The position numbers and the translations under genes were made by a program. From Sarcomyxa edulis (Eukaryota > Basidiomycota > Agaricomycetes > Agaricales > Mycenaceae): DNA of 64,000 nucleotides. Every line of letters begins with the position of its first letter. The first letter of the stretch is position 1. The stretch spans positions 654,113 to 718,112 of the forward strand of contig QUOL01000016.1 in assembly GCA_009761415.1 (NCBI GenBank), in the 5' to 3' direction. A model generated the notes under the pieces. That model did no database searches. It saw only the letters and a list, made by a program, of their open reading frames with translations, and was not told the DNA's origin. Below are positions 39,496 through 50,018 of the stretch, piece after piece.

Positions 39496-40629
39496 ATGGC
39501 CCGTGAATTTTCGAATTTCAAATCTACTTCTCCTGTTTCTCCAACCTCCATGTCCGTGAATCGAACAACATGGCCTCCCTCATTCAACGCATCTCAAATA
39601 AAGCCAACAGATCTCCCATTTTACTATTCTGATCGACCCACTCTACTCTCTGGTATTTCTGACCCCGCTCTCGCCCTCGCAGCGCCTATATTCGCGTATT
39701 GGTCGCTGTCCCTCTTCTTTCACTATCTCGACACTTGCGGGTGGAAATCTTTGGAAAAGTATCGAATTCATGACTCTGCGGAGGTCAAGTCGCGCAATCT
39801 CGCAACCCGCACTCAAGTCGTGTGGGCAGTATTTCTGCAGCAGATAATTCAAACGCTACTTGGTATCTGGTGGATATCGGAGGATCCTATAAATGCTCGT
39901 CACCACGGAGCCAAAATGGAGGTCATTGCAAGACGACTAGCCCATGTAGTGCATTGGGCTTTGGGGGAGCAAGCCGGAGGAGCGTTGCTGAATTGGAAAG
40001 GTACTGACGCCGTGTACTACCTCTATTGGTGGGCTGTCCCTCTTCTTCAACTTCTCTCTGCCATGTGAGTGCTCCATCTTTCTTACTGCTTCCCTATAAT
40101 GAACTGACCGTTTTCAGGTTCATCATCGACACTTGGCAATACTTCTTGCATCGCTTAATGCACGTGAACAAGTTTCTCTACAGACAATTTCACTCCGTAC
40201 ATCACCGACTCTACGTTCCATATGCTTTTGGTTCACTTTACAACCATCCTGTCGAAGGCTTCGTCCTCGATTCTCTGGGTGCCGCCATGGCTGAATCCTT
40301 GACTGGAATGAGCACGCGTCAGGCCATGCTGCTGTTCAGCTTCTCGACTTTTAAAACGGTGGACGACCATTGCGGATATAGACTGCCTTTCGATCCTCTC
40401 CAGATGATTACGGGAAACAATGCCGATTATCATGACATTCATCATCAGGTAATATTATAACGACTGCTTTGCTTATTCACTAGGTTGACACTTTTCATGC
40501 AAGGTCATCGGCATCAAGTCAAATTTTGCACAGCCCTTCTTCGTGCACTGGGACACTTTGTTAGGAACGCGAATGACACGGAAAGATATAGAACTTCGCC
40601 GACAAAAGCGTCAGGAAAAGAATGAATGA
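39496..40629 (+). CDS. SUR2: Sphinganine C4-hydroxylase of the fatty acid hydroxylase family
   Basis: Starts at ATG 39496 (MAREFSNFKSTSPVSPTSMS); an in-frame ATG at 39457 is a longer alternative. This ER membrane di-iron enzyme converts dihydrosphingosine to phytosphingosine. Membrane spans flank the N-terminal half (LALAAPIFAYWSLSLFFHYL, YYLYWWAVPLLQLLSAMFII). All histidine boxes are visible: HRLMH, HSVHH and the distal HDIHH, with the linked segment DDHCGYRLPFDPLQMITGNN. C terminus is charged (RRQKRQEKNE), stop TGA 40627-40629. Two introns, near 40065 and 40450. Only 85 bp separate it from the CNOT9 stop, so its promoter must be short or overlap that gene's 3' end. Confidence 0.93.
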
Positions 40630-40794
40630 TGCGCTTCCAGATGCCGTTTGTTTTTCCTTACATCCTTGTAATTCTTTGGTCGGGTCTTATCATCTTACTA
40701 TATAATACTTAGCCCCCCTCATATAATATAATGAAAACACCATGCATAGATCCTTAAATGTACGATACAAGAACTTTGCCATAGTGACGCTCGG

Positions 40795-42121
40795 CTACCA
40801 ATTGGCCAAAGCTGAGCGGCTGAGTGGTACACTCTCGACTTCGTGCTCGTACTCGACCTCCACTCTTGGTCCTTCTAATAGAAAAAACAGACTTCAGTAT
40901 GCGAAAATTGCAAACGAGGGAAACCACGAACTCTTTGGTTTCTTGTCTGGTCGTTTCCGCGATAATTTGGGCGTTGGTGCAGACGCTTTCCGTTTCCCGA
41001 GAGTTGTTTTGGGATCACGTTTGTCAGCACCGTTTTCATCATCATCATCATCATCGTCTGAAGGACCATTCATGTTGTCGATCGACTCGTCGTCCTGCAC
41101 GCCGAGTCATCAGATTGCATCCGACATGGAAAAGAAGAGTACTCACAACATCCTCCAAGTCGCTCAGTCCATCGTCTTCCTCGTCACCACTTACATCGCT
41201 AACGAATTCCCTATCACCCCAATCTTCCTCTTCCTCCAGTTCCTCTTCATCCTCCTCGTCAGTTTCATCATCCATCATGTCCAGATCAGCCTCGGTCATA
41301 TCCTTTTCCTTTCCACCATTTTTCTCTCTGTCGAGGATGGCTTGCCATACGTTTTCGTTTACATTGAGCGGTGCATCTCCATAGGCTTTTGATTTCAGAC
41401 GTTCAATCAGCTCTTTTTCAATGGAGCGTTCGAGATGGGCGGCTGAGAGTGCCTTGCGTTCACGAACGGCTTCCCGTCTGTCGAGCTTTTTCTTCACACC
41501 GATCAGTTTCGGCCTGAATTGAAAGGTAAGCTAGTCAGGCAACCAGATGGTGTACGAGAACACGTACTGCTGTCGTAGTTTCAGTCGACGCATTTTGATT
41601 AGGTATTGAGTGATTTTAGTTACGCGCTGCTTGCATTTGTGGATTGTGAAATTTGGCCAATGTATTAGTTCGTTGTCGATCTACCGAGAATAATAAGAGA
41701 TGTAACAAGCGAGAGTGAAAGAAAATGCACCTGTTCAAGGGCTTTAGAGTAGTCGGTAGATAGTTTTATGCGTTCCCACATGTGGGCTGGAGTGTGTGCC
41801 CGTTCGATAGTCTTAACATATAGGTATAGAACGCCTATTCGGTCGGTAAGCTTTGAGGGTTTACGAACGAAAGCACGTAGTGGTCACCTTCTTTCTCTCG
41901 GACTGTTGCATAGCGAGAGTTGGCTAGCGGACAGGACTGTCTATTGCAAAGACCTGTGACATTATACTCATTTCTGCAAAAGTTTTGAGTAACGGTTCTG
42001 TATAAAATTGGGTAAATGAGAAGGTCTAAGGGTGAATAAAGGAGACGAAGCGAACAGACTTGACTTTATAAGAGCAAAATTGTTGGTTAATAACGGACCA
42101 TATCACATCGTCGCTCTGCAT
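40795..42121 (-). CDS. MAK16: Mak16, 60S ribosome biogenesis factor
   Basis: Starts at ATG 42121 ([20 protein letters not shown]). This nuclear protein joins Rpf1 in early pre-60S particles. The N-terminal Ribosomal_L28e-like domain with its four cysteines is clear: [39 protein letters not shown]. The Mak16 core follows, with [20 protein letters not shown] and [18 protein letters not shown] strongly acidic segment ([20 protein letters not shown] and a run of seven aspartates) precedes a basic patch [15 protein letters not shown] and the conserved tail [11 protein letters not shown]. Ends ALANW then TAG at 40795-40797. The last exon is found only by splicing past SSWFPSF; otherwise the protein would lose its conserved end. 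Five or so introns. Confidence 0.94.
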
Positions 42122-42284
42122 AATGGCAGATACTCAGCGGAGGAGGAGGAGGAGAACTTTCAAAAAAACAAATTGGGTTCGAAGCACGTGTTTGCTCCGG
42201 AAGTTGTCGACAAACTGGGACGCCCGCCCGGAGCAAGCCCGAAGCCAGGAGTAACCACCTGCGTCTTACTGGTAGCTTGCCACC
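42122..42284. promoter_or_regulatory. 163-bp bidirectional promoter, MAK16 / DUF1640 gene
   Basis: The two start codons are head to head with only 163 bp between them. The interval includes a GGAGGAGGAGGAGAA purine run near 42140 and a CGCCCGCCCGGAGC G/C block near 42222. No TATA box is visible, as is common in short shared promoters. Confidence 0.65.
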
Positions 42285-43142
42285 ATGTCTCTTCGTTTAT
42301 TCTCAAAACACATCCCGGGGCCCGTCTGGTCTTCGATATACTTTCGCGCGTTCACAACATCGCAGATACGATCCGACTTTCATTTCGATACTCACCATTT
42401 TGTCCAACGTCTGGAACGTGAAGGCTTGAATCGCGCTCAGGCCGAGGGCATCATGTCGGCCATGGCCGAAGTTATAGACGAGAGTATCAGAAATATGACA
42501 AGTAATATGGTAACAAAGGCAGATCAGGAAAAGGTGCGCTCACTTGCTCTCACCTCGAGCTCAGACAATCGACTTTGATTTTCTAGCACCATTATACCCA
42601 ACAAGTAGATTTTGCCCAGATCAAATCGGAACTTCAGTTAATGGAGAAGAATGATCTGGCCATGATAAAGGCAGAGAACGACCGCCTGGTGAATGACATT
42701 GAGAAACTAAAGCAACGGCTTCGGGAAGAGATCACGCGTACACAAGCTGGAGTAAGGCTCGATCTGAATCTGGAGAAGGGGCGCCTCCGCGAAGAGAGCA
42801 GCGGACAAGAACTAAAGATAAAGGAGGTCGACACTCGGATAGAGCAGGAGATTGCGGGGTTACGGACAGCTATACAAGCTTCCAAGGTGTGTTCGTCATG
42901 CTTACCGTGGATCATCGCAGTTGACCAGGTATTAGGCAACAACATTGCAGTATCTAGTCGGATTTGGTACGTCCACATACAATCACCGCTCTAAATCTCA
43001 ACTCACATCTGAAACAGTTACGGGATGCTCTGCTTTGCTAATGGCGTACCTGAGATTCCGTGTATGACTAGTCAGACTACATAATGCTATCTCGTTACTT
43101 TTACAGATTGTGGATTTTGGTGGTTTGCTAGTCTACATGTAA
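42285..43142 (+). CDS. DUF1640/MCUR1-like mitochondrial inner membrane coiled-coil protein
   Basis: ATG at 42285 has a strong CACC context (MSLRLFSKHIPGPVWSSIYF). The first 30 residues are basic and hydroxylated, as in a mitochondrial presequence, with FRAFTTSQIR near a likely cleavage site. The DUF1640 signature follows: FDTHHFVQRLEREGLNRAQA then GIMSAMAEVIDESIRNM. A long coiled coil (LAMIKAENDRLVNDIEKLKQ, RLDLNLEKGRLREESSGQEL) leads to one C-terminal span, YLVGFVTGCSALLMAYLRF, spliced from two exons. Stop TAA 43140-43142. In fungi the family includes Fmp32 and relatives linked to cytochrome oxidase or calcium uniporter function; the role here is inferred. Its stop lies 4 nt from the stop of the convergent UCH gene. 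Confidence 0.88.
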
Positions 43143-43146
43143 ATCG

Positions 43147-44241
43147 TCAAGAGGGGGGTCCGAGCGATATCATGCTGAAATGCATGCTGGATGAGTTTGC
43201 GATGTAAGAGTCTTTCACAATTCTGGCCACGTCCTGGACGAGAGTCAGTATCGATGTATCGTCGGCACTAGTTCGTTCACACACCTCCAGCAAGTCATTG
43301 CTCGCCCCTCGATCGATAGGCCCGACTCGACGACCGTCCAATTCTATGAGACGCATAGTACTCGGAGTAGGATCTGTATCGCGGGAGCTAGGAGCTTGAA
43401 CAAAACACGTGAAATGCAAGTCTGTGTCGAGGTTCTCTGGAACAGCCGTTTGTCCCGTAGATGCTGCTTCCGCATGAATGTCGGCGAACAGAGGCGTTGT
43501 TTCTAAGATCTTTGCTCGATCTTCAGGTGATTTGTCTGTGAAACGATGTCAAATCAAGGGCAAACCCGTATTTCGACTACGAACCTCGGCACCCGTCTAT
43601 GAATTTGGCAAGCGGACTTTCAGGTGCAAAGGTTACATTAGACTAGACATATTGACAAGGTCAGCCGAAGAGGAGATGAAAATATGTTGGTCTCAGCCTA
43701 ACATTGGCAAGCGCATGCAGAAGACCTATTGTGCCACACGCGTTCGAGATCTGCAGATGATGAGCATACATTCATGCCCAAGGTGTGAAACTCACCGTCT
43801 GTTTGATCCAAAATACTGTAGGGTCGATCGTGGGATGACTTTTCTCGCTCATCTCTGCATCTTCAATCTTTCGCTTGTCTTCTAGAGCCTTTGAGATGGG
43901 GAACAGCAGAATGACTGCCTTGACAGGCTTCGATACCATTCCAAGAAGCTAGAAGAATGCGGCATCTAGAACCCTTGCCATTGATAAGTATGCTATGACT
44001 GCATACCTCGGGGTCAAGACCATAGACATCTTCAAATTGGGCTTGCGACGATACGAGGCCGGCTTTGTTGGCCCACTAGAGTAATTGCGGTATCAGGATT
44101 AGTCTGTACAGGCGTTGCAAGTCTTACAGAATTCAACACCTATCGAAGGCATATAATGAGCTGTGAAGTGTGGCAAAGAAGTGAGAAGCTCACATCAGGA
44201 TTGCTTTCGAGAGGAATCCAACGAGAGCTAGTGGTCGCCAT
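43147..44241 (-). CDS. YUH1: Ubiquitin C-terminal hydrolase of the UCH-L3/Yuh1 family
   Basis: Starts at ATG 44241 (MATTSSRWIPLESNPD) and ends at 43147. A cysteine protease that trims small adducts from ubiquitin or Nedd8 C termini. Order along the protein: LNSWANKAGL, FEDVYGLDPELLGMVSKPVK, VILLFPISKALEDKRKIED, the catalytic block WIKQT-ISNACGTIGLLHAL with the oxyanion Gln and the nucleophile Cys on either side of an intron, FAPESPLAKFI, the crossover loop, then DLHFTCFVQAP with the catalytic His and LIELDGRRVGPIDRG with the catalytic Asp. The full triad is present. Five introns. Length is normal for the short UCH class. Confidence 0.94.
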
Positions 44242-45249
44242 TCAAGAATCATACTTATTGTGGCGGTGTCGTTACTCGTACGCACATTACACGTGATGCG
44301 TATGATCATGAGCGGCAAATAGGTCATAAGCATGGTAATCAAAAGGCGCGTGAGCGCCGATTTTTTGCTATGGTATTACCAAGGCGGAAGCAAATTGGGA
44401 GCAAGCCGTACCCATTCTCGGCCCAACCAAGGCCCAACCATCAAAGACTCTTCTGTGGCCACTTTTGGACTCTGGGTAGACTCAGGGCCTGTGGGTGGCA
44501 GATGAATATGTGTACATATATTGTTGACCAGGATGAGGGCAAATCCTCCATCTCCTGAGTCCTTCTCCTAAGTTTTTGCTGAAGAGCTCGAAGAGAAAGA
44601 AATAATGCCCCTCCTCCGAATCGAACCCTCGGGCCGACTCGGACGCCCAATTTGTTCCCACGGTGGACCGATTCGGTTTCACGTGCCTCAAATCGGTCAG
44701 ACCGATTTTTCCATGCCTTCCGCTAGGTTCGGAACAAGCCGCATTCTTCCCAGGCCAAAGCGTGATATTCTCGTGACCTCGAATCGTTTTGTGGAATGGG
44801 CTTGAATCAAGAACCGAAAAAAGAGGGGGTTGGTAAACATGTCTCAGCACCTCAACAAGCGTGTCTTTCCGCTTGCCGTAGTCGCATCTTATGATACCAA
44901 CATATTTTTGGAGATAATTGGCAGTACAGATATATCCTCTTAACTCTGGATATACTGCAAATGCATCTTCATTGATCCTCAATTTACCACCACCACGTCT
45001 TCGAAGTCTGGTTACCAGATTCTAAGAACACCTCAAAAACCAAAACCAAGCATGGCATATTGTAGAATATATCAATACCTTGGTGTAGAACCTATTTCTG
45101 TATGAAGAGGGCAAGAATTGAGCCCAGTATCTGCACCGAGAATTTGACTTTTTTTGTGACACTTCTTTTCTCCTCGCCACCAACTGCCGAAACTTGAAGG
45201 CCATTTTTTGCTGCTCCATTCACCCTCAAACTCAATAATCTCACTCAAT
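44242..45249. other. Gene-poor 1-kb stretch with one doubtful ORF and short inverted repeats
   Basis: Between the UCH gene and the helicase pseudogene I find no supported gene. A minus-strand open frame of 166 codons at 44482-44982 has no recognised domain and could be chance or a repeat remnant. Small inverted repeats occur, such as GGCGC-GTGA-GCGCC near 44344 and GACCGATT (44666) facing AATCGGTC (44691). This marks the left edge of the accessory island. Confidence 0.45.
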
Positions 45250-47150
45250 ATGTCTTCTAATTGTCCTTCAGATATTCCAGAGCCACGTACACTGCGCAGA
45301 ACTTGTCAAACGTTTCAATTACTACCTTGATCCCGGGGCACACTGCGTCGACACAAGATCCCCCATTCAACGCGCCTCCAAGGCATTGAGCCTTCCAGAA
45401 TGACATTTGAGGAGACGAAACATCAGCTTGTATTGCGTCTCAAGCTCTCGTACCAGCCTGATGACTGGCAAGTCACCCTTATCATGCGCATTCTCCGTGG
45501 GTATGACAGTATTTTTGTTGCAGGGCCTGGGTACGGAAAGAGTCTTATTTTTGAGGGTGTTGCTGCTCTCAGCAAAAAGAAAGTAGTGATTGTGGTCTGT
45601 CCATTGAAGGCATTGGAGGCTGACCAGGTGTGTACTTACAATCATTGTAATCACCATGTTATAGACTTACATTGTTCTTGTCCAGGTCAAACAAGCTAAC
45701 GAGAAAGGGATCAATGTGATCCTCATCAACAAAGACAATACCAACACACCTGGCATCTGGAAAGAGGCTTGTTTACATGCTCAACTCATCTATGTGTTGC
45801 CTGAGATAGCCCTTTCCGACCAATTTGTGAAGCTTTGGATCGACGCAAAATTTTGTGCTCGCGTTTGAGCATTGATTGTGGACGAGGCCCACTGTATTGC
45901 GGAGTGGGGAGAGGAATTTCATCCCCTCTACCGTGAGCTTCATCACCTCCAAACTTTCACTGGCCAGGAAATCCCCTTTGTTATGTGTACTGCTACGTGC
46001 ACTACCCCTACTTTTGATCTTAACTGGAGTTCATTGGGCTTTGGTCACCGCTCATTTTAGGGTATTGACGTAGGATCAGACCACGCTAACCTGCTCTATC
46101 TCATGAAGCGACTTGTCAACACAGAGGATCCAATCCTTGACATCCTGAACCTTCTCCCGCCCGACCTTGACGAGAATTCCAAACGAGAGTCAGTCCCCAA
46201 GATTCCCACCTATCACGCGTCTGAAGAAGCATGCCGCAAGGATAAAAACACTTGGCGTAGGGCGCTCCCTCCTCATTTACGTGACTGTGTTTATGCGTAG
46301 TTGTCGGGAATCTCTGAAGCAAAACAAGACTGTTGGGATGGTTTCCTCTCCGGACAATATCGTATACTGTGCGCTACCGACGCTGCGGGCATGGGATGTA
46401 ATGTTCCTGACGTCAAATACTCTATTTTTTCGAATGCCCAAAGTCCCTCGCTGTTGTCAATCAGCGTTGAGGTCGTGCGGGCCGTACTCGCACTGGAATT
46501 GGGACCTGTATTCTTGTTGTACAGGGTTGGGCTATTCGTCCAACTCCGCTGCCTGTTGGACTTGCTGTACAGCAACTCAAGAGGCAGGCCAAGGTCAAAA
46601 TTGAACCAAAATCACACACTATGTCTTGGGGGAAGCTAGAAGATCATCCGGAGGAGTTTATCAATTTGGACACCTCTGAGACTTGTGAGGCTCATCACTG
46701 CATCTATCCAAATCCCATACTTACCTCCACTGTCTCTCTAGCCTGCTCCCATCTGTCTCTCGTGGATTTGTTTCATCCTGAGACAGGACTAGATGTCTAC
46801 TCCAGTCTTAACCAGGTTCTATTCCTCGTCCGGGCCCTATCTCGCGCGCCTCAGCTCACGAGTTAAGCTGGACAGTTCTTAATCTCCACCGTACTCCCAC
46901 GCCAGGTCGTTGTTGCAATCACTGCAATCCCAGCCTTCTCAATCTTCTTTTATTCCAGCTCAACAATTCTTGTGATGACCGCATAGTTTGTCATGCATCT
47001 GACTTTATCCATTCCCTTCCACAACCTCGACCTGCATCTCCTGCTGGTTCCATGTTTCCTGATGCCTCTCAAGATACCACGGTTAGTCCCCAACCATCAA
47101 AACTTGCTGAACAATTTCCAAGACTGATCGAGAGTCGCTACGCTTATGTT
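45250..47150 (+). pseudogene. Decayed RecQ-like DEAH helicase
   Basis: Fragments of a RecQ-type superfamily 2 helicase lie in order in several frames. Motif 0/I: LSYQPDDWQVTLIMR and VAGPGYGKSLIFEG, a Walker A. After an intron, VKQANEKGINVILINKDN, then motif II LIVDEAHCIAEWGEEFHP. The frame is broken by TGA directly before ALIVDEAHC (near 45869), by a stop after DCVYA (46299) and by frame changes near 46020 and 46430. Motif V-like RILCATDAAGMGCNVPD and a C-terminal segment RTPTPGRCCNHCNPSLLNLL remain. The initial ATG 45250 gives only 26 codons before a stop. RecQ-like genes of this kind are multicopy in many Agaricomycetes. Motif order shows an ancestrally complete gene; I infer it is dead. 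Confidence 0.8.
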
Positions 47151-48220
47151 TAACCACATGGCGGAAGGACAAGCATCTTCAAATGGGAGGTCTCAAATGG
47201 CTCCGGCCTCCTCATCGCAAGCTCCACCGTCAAAGCTCTCCTCTCTCGTCACACCTTCACGTTTTTATCAACAGAACAATTTTTCTTTAACTCCTCGTAC
47301 ACTATTTTCCTACCTTCCGCCTGCTACACCGTTACCAGAATTTACACCCTCTAGCTACGGAGAATTCTGGGCTAATGTATCCCGGTCGACAGACTCCATT
47401 GTATTCCAAACAACAGTAGTGTTGGGATTTGTGCTAAAGAACATCTGGAAAAGCGGTTTGGTGTGATAGACCGGCCGTGATCCGGATAGATGCCCGGGAT
47501 CTCCGTAGCCCGGGGAAGTTGCGATAGTACTTGATAGGTGCACACACTCTCTATAGACTTGCATTGACTCTATAGACATTGCTTCCCTATCCTACCCTTC
47601 CATAGTCCTATGTATATCTATCCGCGTAACCACCAGCCTGCCAGCAAGGTATCGGGAGACTTGCAATCAATTTTTTTCGATCTTCGCTTCGAACTCACTG
47701 TCATGTTCAACTTGAATGTCGCATCGCTGTCATACTGGCATAATGTTTGGAGAAAAGATAGCAAAGGAACAAAGACTTGATATCCAAGGAATTTCGAGTA
47801 GTTTCTTCGTTCTTCTTCAAACACCTTTTAGCACTCATATTACCTGCTCAGACACACTTAACAACTTCACTTGCTTACTCATTTGTGCTTACCTTGTTCC
47901 TTCCATACTGTTCTGCAGCTTACAAAGCATTACTCATTTCAGTTTACCAACTTCTTGGCTTTCACTCATTTTCATTACGAGTCCTTATGTTTACATAGAA
48001 TGGCCCCATGGGCGTGCCTGGACACTGGTCTGCCTTTGAATATTTGTTCGGAGTGTTCGGAGCAAGCAGAGTTCACACACCATCCCACTCGGCTTGTTGT
48101 AAGGCTACTACTGTTCGTAATTGTTGATAGCGTATGGGTCAGCTACATGTTTGTTTAACGTAGAGGGCACGAAATCAAACAAAATACGGCAACCACGGTA
48201 ATCTAAGAATTTTGAAAAAT
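47151..48220. other. Unassigned stretch after the helicase pseudogene
   Basis: An open frame at 47146-47466 (with VTPSRFYQQNNFSLTPRTL) may be a further helicase tail or a separate fragment; it has no domain I can name. From 47700 to 48160 there are overlapping short frames with many leucine and phenylalanine codons and repeated TTACTCATTT-type words, which I read as non-coding. No RNA gene seen. Confidence 0.4.
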
Positions 48221-49377
48221 CTATTCTATACTCCAAGGACCTGGAGTGTGCGCAGTTAGACCAGGCATCATTACCCTATCGTTCTCTAATTCTCTTCTGT
48301 CTATACGACCCAGTCCCTCACTCCACCATTTGTTCATCTCGCAATCCATTGATATCGACCAGGATCTGCCGTCTAGATATCTCAGCCATTTCATGTGGCC
48401 GAAGCACACAAACGATAGTGACAGGGCCGAGTCGGTGATCCTTTCGAGGATCTTCAGAACTTCTCTTTCCAGAGGCAAAGTTGTAGAGCTGCACGGTGGT
48501 GGTTCGTGAGCGTATCTATTAAGTAGGAAGTTCCTCAGCCGAGGGAAAAGCTTCCTCGACTCGGTGACAATAAGAAGGATATTCTGATTATATAGACAGT
48601 TAATGTCGACGCAACAGTGACATCGTATACCGCACTTACCACCGGTTTGACTGAGGGCTGCTCCAATGTTAGGGTCCGAAGCTCAGTAAGACATTCCGAT
48701 ATTCCACGCAACACTGCATCTACGTCCACACCCTCCTTCAATCGGATGGCGAGAGTTTCCAGAGCGCGTTTACGCGGGACTGACGCCAGAGCTTCCAACA
48801 TATTGTCGACGTCCTCGTAACTGAGAGGAGTGGTGATTGCAATTTCGGACAGACACCGGTGCAACGCAATGTCTATCAGTGACGCACTTCCGCCTATCCT
48901 GATAGTGTGCACGCTCAGCAGCGTTAGCCTGGTCGACATGTTATGTCCTCCTTGGGCTCGAGCAGCAGTCAACGAAGAAACACGTTCCCTGGATATCCCG
49001 AAACGTTTCATGCATACACGCATGAACTCCCCGTCGTCCGGAGTCAGTAGTATGGACAGTGTTCGCAGCCATTGCAAGCATATGAGCGTTTCGCAAAAGA
49101 TAGGGAATATGATGAATTTATCGGAATAGAAACTAACAGAGAACGATAGTCGTCGGACAAAGTGAGCGTAGAAATTGGATAGGACCGTCCTGGAAGCGAT
49201 CGTACTGAAGAACATTCTCGCAGATGCGTCACTGACGTCTACTGAGGCGTACAAGGCGCGCGCACCGATACAGTGCATGGACCGGCTGGTCCTCATTGCC
49301 GAGATGATGGTGCTTCTATGTGACATCTCCATTATGTTGAGGATGGTCTCGGTAGGAAGTACGGATATCGAAGTCAT
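48221..49377 (-). CDS. F-box-like protein
   Basis: Starts at ATG 49377 (MTSISVLPTETILNIMEMSH). The first 45 residues fit an F-box-like fold: LPTETILNIM, then STIISAMRTSRSMHCIGARA. The rest, with LRTLSILLTPDDGEFMRVCM and VPRKRALETLAIRLKEGVDV, resembles the degenerate leucine-rich tails of basidiomycete F-box proteins. An intron at 48594-48639 (46 nt, GTAAGT donor) joins QPSVKPV to NILLIVTESRKLFPRLRNFL; a second open segment then runs to a stop at 48221, ending HTPGPWSIE. If so, it would recruit an unknown substrate to an SCF ubiquitin ligase. The F-box call is by pattern only; the gene model itself is well supported by the long open exon 2. Confidence 0.65.
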
Positions 49378-49490
49378 TTTGGAGAAGAATCTGTCGAATA
49401 TTCAACGTCCAGTAAGCATGTTTTTTAATGGAGTTATACACACCTGGAGGTCGGTGTAGAGCGTTCAGAACGTCTGGGAACCAATGGTTC

Positions 49491-49520
49491 GGGACGACGC
49501 TGTCTCAAGCGTCGTCTCCC
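49491..49520. other. Perfect-stem hairpin upstream of the F-box gene
   Basis: GACGACGCT and AGCGTCGTC form a 9-bp perfect inverted repeat around a 6-nt GTCTCA loop, with GGG and CCC extending it beyond one unpaired base. It lies about 115 bp upstream of the F-box start codon. It may be a transcript hairpin, a binding site or chance. Confidence 0.6.
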
Positions 49521-50018
49521 GTGCATAGCAGACAGAGTGAGCGTAAGGTGCGAACGCAGAAAATGCCTATGGGACTCGGAGGGGGTGTCGAATGATGCAT
49601 TTGACCTGTCAGATACCTCACGATTTAAATGTCATAGCACAGCGATTACAATTGGGTCGCTGCAGTAATCAGACGGACGAGGATGGCATAATATTTTCAA
49701 GCAGTGTGGCGATTGACGATCGAGACAAAACTTGGCATAGCCATAGATGGATTTATACCAATGTGTGGTCTTGTATAGCGATGGGTTCACATCTTTTTTT
49801 TACGACAGCAACGTATCCTAATGCATTCCCTTCGGTTTGACATTCTTACGAGATGCAGCGGTGCGGCAACAGTATAAAGACAGACTGACTAGACATATCG
49901 TTGAAAATGCACTCAACGAGAGGTATCTGTCGACACCCAATACCCAAGGGGTGAGTTATCCGTACATCTCAGCTATGTATCTACTCATCATATACAATCG
50001 ACAGTGGGAACCGTAGTA

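Noticed and set aside
40742..41392. 216-codon plus-strand open frame with many serines
   Set aside because: Antisense shadow of the acidic region of Mak16, where GAN codons read as TCN on the other strand.
44600..44645. tRNA-like B box on the minus strand (GGTTCGATTC)
   Set aside because: No A box, no acceptor stem and no cloverleaf could be drawn around it.
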